The notes beneath the pieces are model-generated. The model worked only from the letters and a program-made list of their open reading frames with translations, was not told the DNA's origin and searched no databases. From assembly GCA_035623335.1 (NCBI GenBank), contig DASPTQ010000241.1, positions 1 through 64,000 of the forward strand: DNA of 64,000 bases, read 5' to 3'. The stretch's first letter is position 1. Each line of letters opens with the position of its first letter. Below, piece by piece: positions 59,215-64,000 of the stretch. Source of the DNA: JAFAGX01 sp035623335 (lineage in GTDB: Bacteria > Acidobacteriota > Terriglobia > Terriglobales > Acidobacteriaceae). The position numbers and the translations under genes are program-made.

Positions 59215-60903
59215 GTGGGGAAAACAAGCTATAGTGCGAGGGTGCGCGAACTTGTGCGCAAGAACCCCGAGTTTTTTCTGTTCGCAACCCTGGCTGCGAT
59301 CGCGCTTCGCCTTCTGTTTATCCTTAGGGTTCCTGCCATCACCGCGGATTCCTTCGTCTACGGGGAAATCGCCAAGAACTGGCTGGAACACGGAATCTAC
59401 GGCCTGAGCGGTCTCACGCGAATCTCTCCCACAGATATCCGCCTGCCGGGGTATCCCGCCTTCCTGGCCCTCATTTTTCGCCTCTTCGGCATGGAGCACT
59501 ACCGAGCCGCGCTGCTGACGCAAATGCTGGTCGACATCGCGACCTGCCTTGTCATCGCCGATCTGGCTCGCCGCTTACTCTCGTCGCGAGTTGCCAAGGC
59601 GGCTTTCCTGCTGAGCGCGCTGTGCCCGTTTCTCGCCAACTACGTTGCGGCTGCGCTCACCGAGACCTGGGAGGTCTTTTTCACCGTGCTGGCCCTGGAT
59701 TTCGCCGTCGCGGGCTTCGAGGCTTCCGGCTGGCTGCGCTGGCTGGGTTGTGGGCTGGCCTGCGGGGGGGCCATCCTCATGCGGCCCGATGGTGTCCTGC
59801 TGCCGATCGCAATTGAGCTGTATCTGGCGGGCTTAATCCTAGCTCGTCTTCGCAGCCCCGAGGCGGAAACCGGCACAGGCAGCCTTCGATTCTCGCTCCG
59901 CGCCGGCTTGGTCCTCGGGGTGTCTGCGCTCCTGCCGCTGGTTCCATGGACCGTCCGCAATTGGCGCACCTTTAAGGCGTTTCAGCCCCTGGCCCCGCGT
60001 TACGCCAACGAGGCGAGCACATTTGTCCCCCTGGGATTTGAACGATGGATGAAAACCTGGATCGCCGACTACGTTTCCACCGAGGAAGTCTACTGGGCGG
60101 TGCCGGGAAGCCCCATCGACGCCGCCAATCTGCCAACCCGCGCATTCGACCGCCCGGATCAGCAAGAGCGAACCGAGCAGTTGCTCGACGACTACAATCA
60201 GCGCCTGCAGATTGATCCCGCTCTTGATCGGAGATTCCAAGAGCTGGCCGAGGAGCGGATCCGGCAGGATGGTTGGCGTTACTGGGTTTGGCTGCCCCTA
60301 GTACGGATCGCCGACATGTGGCTAAGACCGCGGACCGAGATTTTGCCCTGCAATAGCCGATGGTGGGAGTTTGACGAAGAACCGCGATGGTTGGCGGTGA
60401 TGATCACCCTGGGCATCCTGAATCTTCTTTATTTGGGCGCCGCGCTCTCGGCCTTGGCCAAGGGAGCGAGAATACCCCGCCTTGGGCTGCTCCTCGGCTT
60501 TGTGATTCTACGATCGGCTTTCTTGGGCACGCTCGAGAATCCGGAAACCCGCTATACGCTCGAGAGCTACCCGGTTGTCATTCTGCTGGCGGCAACCGCT
60601 TGCCGTAGCTGGGGTTCGGGCGAGGAGAACGCTCGCCGGGGTCAGCCAGCGTCGGGCCGGTTGCGAACCCTATTGGCCGAGTGGCGAATCCGTCATGCGG
60701 AAGCGTGTGCGGACATGCTCGGAAAGCAATTCAATAGCAGATCGGTTGCCAACACGATCGGCCTGCGCCAGATATTTCATGGCCTCGACGAGGAGGCGCT
60801 GGCCATCGACGTAGCGCGGATCAGAACTGCGCTCCCGGCGACGAGGAGGCTTGGGAGGAACGGGAATGGTAAAAACCTTGGCCATCGACTTTTTGCCTTA
60901 TGA
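59215..60903 (+). CDS. Multi-pass membrane glycosyltransferase (GT39/GT83-like)
   Basis: GTG 59215 with GGAGG upstream gives 562 residues. The N-terminal part has the usual large first loop with TADSFVYGEIAKNWLEHGIYG (acidic catalytic-type residue) and about 10-12 hydrophobic helices through residue ~465. This resembles the ArnT/PMT-type enzymes that use polyprenyl-phosphate sugars to modify lipids, proteins or polymers. The last ~100 residues (RSWGSGEENARRGQP onward) are polar, unlike the rest, and lie antisense to a small minus-strand ORF, so the true end may be nearer 60600. It diverges from the giant fusion gene; the pair may act on one polysaccharide. Confidence 0.82.
   Translation: MGKTSYSARVRELVRKNPEFFLFATLAAIALRLLFILRVPAITADSFVYGEIAKNWLEHGIYGLSGLTRISPTDIRLPGYPAFLALIFRLFGMEHYRAALLTQMLVDIATCLVIADLARRLLSSRVAKAAFLLSALCPFLANYVAAALTETWEVFFTVLALDFAVAGFEASGWLRWLGCGLACGGAILMRPDGVLLPIAIELYLAGLILARLRSPEAETGTGSLRFSLRAGLVLGVSALLPLVPWTVRNWRTFKAFQPLAPRYANEASTFVPLGFERWMKTWIADYVSTEEVYWAVPGSPIDAANLPTRAFDRPDQQERTEQLLDDYNQRLQIDPALDRRFQELAEERIRQDGWRYWVWLPLVRIADMWLRPRTEILPCNSRWWEFDEEPRWLAVMITLGILNLLYLGAALSALAKGARIPRLGLLLGFVILRSAFLGTLENPETRYTLESYPVVILLAATACRSWGSGEENARRGQPASGRLRTLLAEWRIRHAEACADMLGKQFNSRSVANTIGLRQIFHGLDEEALAIDVARIRTALPATRRLGRNGNGKNLGHRLFAL
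60670..60885 (-). CDS. Possible small basic protein, antisense to the glycosyltransferase end
   Basis: The product has 71 residues from ATG 60885, with AAGG about 10 nt upstream. The peptide starts AKVFTIPVPPKPPRRRERSS, then has a helical part (GQRLLVEAMKYLAQADRVGNR) and ends in a polar tail. It reads like a normal small protein and lies where the opposite glycosyltransferase frame is atypical. Both cannot be fully conserved in the same region. No family was recognised. Confidence 0.35.
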   Translation of the reverse strand: MAKVFTIPVPPKPPRRRERSSDPRYVDGQRLLVEAMKYLAQADRVGNRSAIELLSEHVRTRFRMTDSPLGQ

Positions 60904-60993
60904 GTAGCTTTCGGGCTTCAGTTTACCGAGTATAACGCCCGGCCGCATGTTTTTCAGCCTTTATCTTCGTTGACTTGCCTTCCATCGTCAAAA

Positions 60994-61764
60994 CTAGCCT
61001 TTGGGAGGCAAGAACCTGCTGTTTCCACTGGTCCTAAGTTTGAAAGCGCTGTCGGGAATCTTTTCGTCGAGATGGATATCGGAGTAGCTGGCCAGGCGAT
61101 AATCGTTTTCCGGCGCAAACAGCTGCTGCTGCACCGAGACACCCCGCGTCAGGTCGATCCATAAACAAATGTGCTCAAAGGTATTGCGGGCTTTTTCCGA
61201 CTTCGGAATCAGGTCCAGTTTTGCCGTGGCGATGCCGTCCACGGTTTCCCGGCCGAGGTAGCTCACGGTAAACGACTTCAGCATGTCCTGGCCGCTGCCG
61301 CCAAAACCCAGCACCAAAAAACTTTCCACCAAAGCCCGATTTTTGCCCGTGTCGTATTGCGTAACTTGATCGATATTTGGTTGATACAACTGAACTTTGC
61401 TATCGGTAAAAAGCACCTGCTTGGGGGTTGGTTTGGTAATATCGGCGGCCATCTCCACTTGCCGGCCGGCTCGCCGGAAGTAGACCATTCCCTCCTGCAC
61501 GTCTTTTTCGTTCACCACCGAGGTGTACTGGGTCCAGACAAACTTGGCCTGGGCGGTGTGAAACTTGGCGGCCGCACGGTCCAGCTCCGCGATCACCCGC
61601 CCCAGTTCAGAATCAATCGGCTGCTTCGGCGCGTCCTGCACACGCCGTGCATGCACTGCTCCATGGGGCAGCAGGGGCATGGCCCACAGGAGCGCCGCCA
61701 CCGCCAGCATGCATGCGCCGCGGGGAAACCATCTTGACACGCCGGTTCTCCTCGGGAACCCCAT
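60994..61764 (-). CDS. LolA-like outer-membrane lipoprotein carrier protein
   Basis: ATG 61764 (MGFPRRTGVSRWFPRG) begins 5 nt after the preceding gene stops, giving 256 residues. A hydrophobic signal follows (MLAVAALLWAMPLLPHG). The LolA fold is suggested by helices and strands FHTAQAKFVWTQYTSVV, GMVYFRRAGRQVEMAADIT, VLFTDSKVQLYQPNIDQVTQYD and GIATAKLDLIPKSEKARN with LWIDLTRGVSVQQQLF. LolA ferries lipoproteins across the periplasm. Similarity is to the outer-membrane lipoprotein-sorting group and is moderate. It is coupled to the gene upstream. Confidence 0.75.
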   Translation of the reverse strand: MGFPRRTGVSRWFPRGACMLAVAALLWAMPLLPHGAVHARRVQDAPKQPIDSELGRVIAELDRAAAKFHTAQAKFVWTQYTSVVNEKDVQEGMVYFRRAGRQVEMAADITKPTPKQVLFTDSKVQLYQPNIDQVTQYDTGKNRALVESFLVLGFGGSGQDMLKSFTVSYLGRETVDGIATAKLDLIPKSEKARNTFEHICLWIDLTRGVSVQQQLFAPENDYRLASYSDIHLDEKIPDSAFKLRTSGNSRFLPPKG

Positions 61765-61768
61765 TTGG

Positions 61769-62215
61769 CTATTTGCGTTCGACCCAGACCTTGTAATGCT
61801 CCACGCGTCCAGATCGGCCGCGCTCGGCTTCAACCTTGGTGATGGTTACTTCCCCGGAAATCGGTTCAATGATGGCGAGCAATTCCCCTCGCCGCGACTC
61901 TTCATCCTCGCCCGCTACCGCGGAACCTTCGACTTGGTAAATCAGCCCTCCCTGGCCATCGGGCATGACCACTACTCCGGTACGATGAGGATTATGCTCG
62001 ACGGGTTTGTCCTTGAAGTTGATGAACTTCGGGGAAAAGAAAACAAAGAGCAAGATCAGGGTGACCATCACGTCGTATTGCACGCTGCCGCGCTCGTGCG
62101 ACCACAGGATATAGCTCCGCAGGGTGCGCCAGATTCCCGCCACCGGAGCGACCGGCTTCGAAGCCGCTGGGGCATTGGCCTCGACCCTATTCCAGCTCAT
62201 TTGCGGATCACCCAT
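61769..62215 (-). CDS. Small membrane-anchored hypothetical protein
   Basis: The product has 148 residues (a Met six codons in is an alternative start). One membrane helix is clear (VMVTLILLFVFFSPKFINF). The C-terminal ~90 residues form a probable beta-rich periplasmic domain with HRTGVVVMPDGQGGLIYQVEG and SGEVTITKVEAERGRSGRV. No known family was recognised. It lies 59 nt after serS and 4 nt before the LolA-like gene on the same strand. The pair may work together at the envelope. Confidence 0.7.
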   Translation of the reverse strand: MGDPQMSWNRVEANAPAASKPVAPVAGIWRTLRSYILWSHERGSVQYDVMVTLILLFVFFSPKFINFKDKPVEHNPHRTGVVVMPDGQGGLIYQVEGSAVAGEDEESRRGELLAIIEPISGEVTITKVEAERGRSGRVEHYKVWVERK

Positions 62216-62274
62216 TGGACCTCCCAGCTTCCACCGGGCTACAACATGATTCTGACACGTCCCTTGCTTCTCGG

Positions 62275-63567
62275 CTAAAACTTCTTTGGCGTAAGCCGTT
62301 CAACGCCCATGTAGGGCCGAAGTGGCTCCGGGACCAACACCGTTCCATCGGCCTGCTGATAGTTCTCGAGGACAGCTAGCCAAGTGCGGCCGATAGCCAG
62401 CCCGCTGCCGTTCAGAGTATGCAGGAATTCCGTCTTGCCTTTTCCTTCCGGCCGGTAGCGGATATTCGCCCGCCGCGCTTGAAACGCCTCGAAGTTGGAG
62501 CAGGAGGAAATCTCCCGAAACAGCTGTTGCCCCGGCAACCACACTTCGAGATCATAGGTTTTAGCCGAAGACGGCCCGATATCGCCCGTACTCAACACCA
62601 TCACCCGATAGTGCAACCCTAGCTGCTGCAGGACCTCCTCGGCGTCGTGAGTCAGCTTCTCCAGTTCGTCGTACGAGCTTTCCGGACGGGAAAACCGTAC
62701 CAGCTCGACCTTCTGAAACTGATGCTGGCGGATGATGCCGCGTACGTCCTTTCCATAGGAGCCGGCTTCGCTGCGAAAACAGGGCGTGTAGGCGGTCACG
62801 CAGACCGGCAGGCGGGAAGCTTCGAGCACCTCGTCGCGGTAAAGATTGGTCAGCGGGACTTCGGCGGTGGGAATCAGCCATAAGTCTTTGTCGCCATGGG
62901 GAACGCGAAACAGTTCGGCGGCGAATTTCGGAAGCTGGCCGGTACCATACATCGACGCGGAATTGACCAAGTAGGGCGGCAAAACCTCGGTGTACCCATG
63001 GCGGCGGGTATGCAAATCGAGCATGAAATTGGCGAGCGCCCTCTCCATCCGAGCGCCCAGATCCCAATACACGGCAAATCGCGCACCCGTTAGCTTGACC
63101 GCTCGCTCCAGGTCCAGAATCCCGAGCTCGACCCCCAGCTCCCAATGAGGTTTAGGGACGAAATCGAACCGCGGTGGTGTACCCCAACGGCGGACTTCCA
63201 CATTCTCGTCGGCGCCGCAGCCCACCGGGACGCTGGCATGCGGTAGGTTGGGGATGCCGGCGAGAATTTCTCCCAGACGCTGTTCGTACCGTTGGGCGGC
63301 CTTTTCAAATTCCTGCACCGACTCCTTGGATTGTTTGGTCTCTGCCACCAGCACGGAGACATCCTCTCCACGCTTCTTCCGCCTAGCAATCTCCTCGGCG
63401 GCTTGGTTGCGTTGCGCCTTCATGGTCTCGGCGCGAGCAATCGCCTGCCGCCGCTCGCGCTCGACCTCCCCGAAGTCCTGCAACACGGCGGCGGGATCAA
63501 GGCCCCGCTGGCGCAATTTCTCCTCGACCAGGGGCAGATTGTCGCGGACGAAATTCAGATCCAGCAT
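62275..63567 (-). CDS. serS: Seryl-tRNA synthetase
   Basis: ATG 63567 (MLDLNFVRDNLPLVEEKLRQRG) gives 430 residues. The N-terminal ~100 residues form the antiparallel coiled coil that reads the tRNA-Ser long arm. Class II motifs follow: motif 1 near NFMLDLHTRRHGYTEVLPPYLVN, TAEVPLTNLYRDE and motif 2 CFRSEAGSYGKDVRGIIRQHQFQKVEL, then motif 3 NGSGLAIGRTWLAVLENYQ. The serine-pocket residues of the TAE motif are present. The gene leads a short minus-strand run with the membrane protein and LolA-like genes. Confidence 0.97.
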   Translation of the reverse strand: MLDLNFVRDNLPLVEEKLRQRGLDPAAVLQDFGEVERERRQAIARAETMKAQRNQAAEEIARRKKRGEDVSVLVAETKQSKESVQEFEKAAQRYEQRLGEILAGIPNLPHASVPVGCGADENVEVRRWGTPPRFDFVPKPHWELGVELGILDLERAVKLTGARFAVYWDLGARMERALANFMLDLHTRRHGYTEVLPPYLVNSASMYGTGQLPKFAAELFRVPHGDKDLWLIPTAEVPLTNLYRDEVLEASRLPVCVTAYTPCFRSEAGSYGKDVRGIIRQHQFQKVELVRFSRPESSYDELEKLTHDAEEVLQQLGLHYRVMVLSTGDIGPSSAKTYDLEVWLPGQQLFREISSCSNFEAFQARRANIRYRPEGKGKTEFLHTLNGSGLAIGRTWLAVLENYQQADGTVLVPEPLRPYMGVERLTPKKF

Positions 63568-63631
63568 GGCAAGCAATACTGTACCAAAAAGGCACGGTAA
63601 CCGAGGTGCGCCGGCTTCGGTTGGGAACGGG

Positions 63632-64000
63632 TCAACTCTCGCGGTCGGAGCTCGGCAGGCTTGCTCTCACGAACTGGACCATCTTTCGATCGACATAGTT
63701 GGGCGGCTGAATGCGGAAAATCCGCCGGCGTTCGATGCTGTCGAGATCGGTTCCCCACCCCGCAGTTCGGCCGCTCCATTCCAGGTCATGCAGGATGATG
63801 GCATCGGCCAAGTCGAGAAACTCCCGCGCCGATGGCTTGAAGTCTTCCGTGGCGGGATTAAGAACCGTGAGATAAAGGTCCGGTGTCAGGAACTTCAGAA
63901 TACTGTTGGATTCGACGATCGCGTTTTCTGATTCGGAAAGCTTGCGGTAGATGGTGGGCATGGCTTCGGCCAGGCGGCCCTGCTCGGTTCGCACCCACCA
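63632..64000 (-). CDS. Conserved hypothetical protein (partial, 5' end off the window)
   Basis: The last ~122 residues of a minus-strand frame are present, and the frame is open through the edge. It includes IVESNSILKFLTPDLYLTVL and DFKPSAREFLDLADAIILHD, which look like part of an alpha/beta nucleotide-binding or Rossmann-like fold (as in MobB-like P-loop proteins), but no Walker motif lies in the visible part. A GTG at 63994 might serve as a start, but continuing codons (Trp-Trp) upstream suggest a longer protein. Confidence 0.6.
   Translation of the reverse strand, partial: WWVRTEQGRLAEAMPTIYRKLSESENAIVESNSILKFLTPDLYLTVLNPATEDFKPSAREFLDLADAIILHDLEWSGRTAGWGTDLDSIERRRIFRIQPPNYVDRKMVQFVRASLPSSDRES

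Overview
The window looks like a chromosomal stretch of a GC-rich, diderm Acidobacteriota (Terriglobia-like) bacterium. The outer membrane is indicated by lpxC, a beta-barrel protein and a LolA-like protein. The phylum is inferred from the mix of a Ser/Thr kinase fused to TPRs, an IorAB-type molybdenum hydroxylase, a receiver-DUF4388 protein and several hypotheticals of acidobacterial style. This is recognition of family content, not a database result. No CRISPR array, rRNA operon, complete tRNA or transposase was found.

Layout. 0-3.4 kb: a secreted phosphoesterase cut by the left edge, a secreted unknown, an RDD membrane protein and a DinB protein. 3.4-8.7 kb: the kinase-TPR gene, then an accessory-looking patch. 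The patch holds a three-gene operon (receiver-sigma fusion, small unknown, short GGDEF-like protein) and a frameshifted DUF1214 relic, and an imperfect direct repeat lies on either side of it. 8.7-26.6 kb: mostly housekeeping genes (lpxC, folK, HU, CBS and RidA proteins, rsmD, an S2P-like protease, serA plus a class V aminotransferase, yqeY, rsmI, fmdB, an RNase H, hslVU). 26.6-29.6 kb: the 5' half of a tRNA-Leu ending in the anticodon loop, an orphan histidine kinase and an aldo/keto reductase. 29.7-37 kb: a molybdenum region with iorAB on the plus strand and moeA, moaC, a response regulator and mogA on the minus strand. 37-45.9 kb: a divergent PilT paralogue, a secreted TPR protein, queD-queE-queC, a BON protein, an orphan larB, a ChaN-like protein and ubiX. 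45.9-46.46 kb: a protein-poor interval with a highly structured RNA element. It has a near-perfect Shine-Dalgarno sequence, a 19-codon ORF, a complementary 9-mer downstream and its own intrinsic terminator. 46.5-64 kb: a Nudix hydrolase, LigD (PE-ligase form), LemA, a Deg-type protease, PilZ, a pseudo-receiver regulator, a P5C-type dehydrogenase, a giant GH18-NodB-GT2 fusion, a membrane glycosyltransferase, a LolA-like pair, serS and a gene cut by the right edge.

How genes work together. moeA, moaC and mogA make the cofactor that the IorAB pair would need. QueD, QueE and QueC act in series to make preQ0. HslV and HslU form one protease. SerA and the aminotransferase could supply successive serine-pathway steps. 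The most unusual loci are the RNA element near 46.1-46.4 kb, the receiver-sigma/GGDEF-like operon near 6-8 kb, the truncated tRNA-Leu near 26.7 kb and the three-domain polysaccharide enzyme near 55.6-59.1 kb. All calls come from reading the sequence. No similarity search was run.
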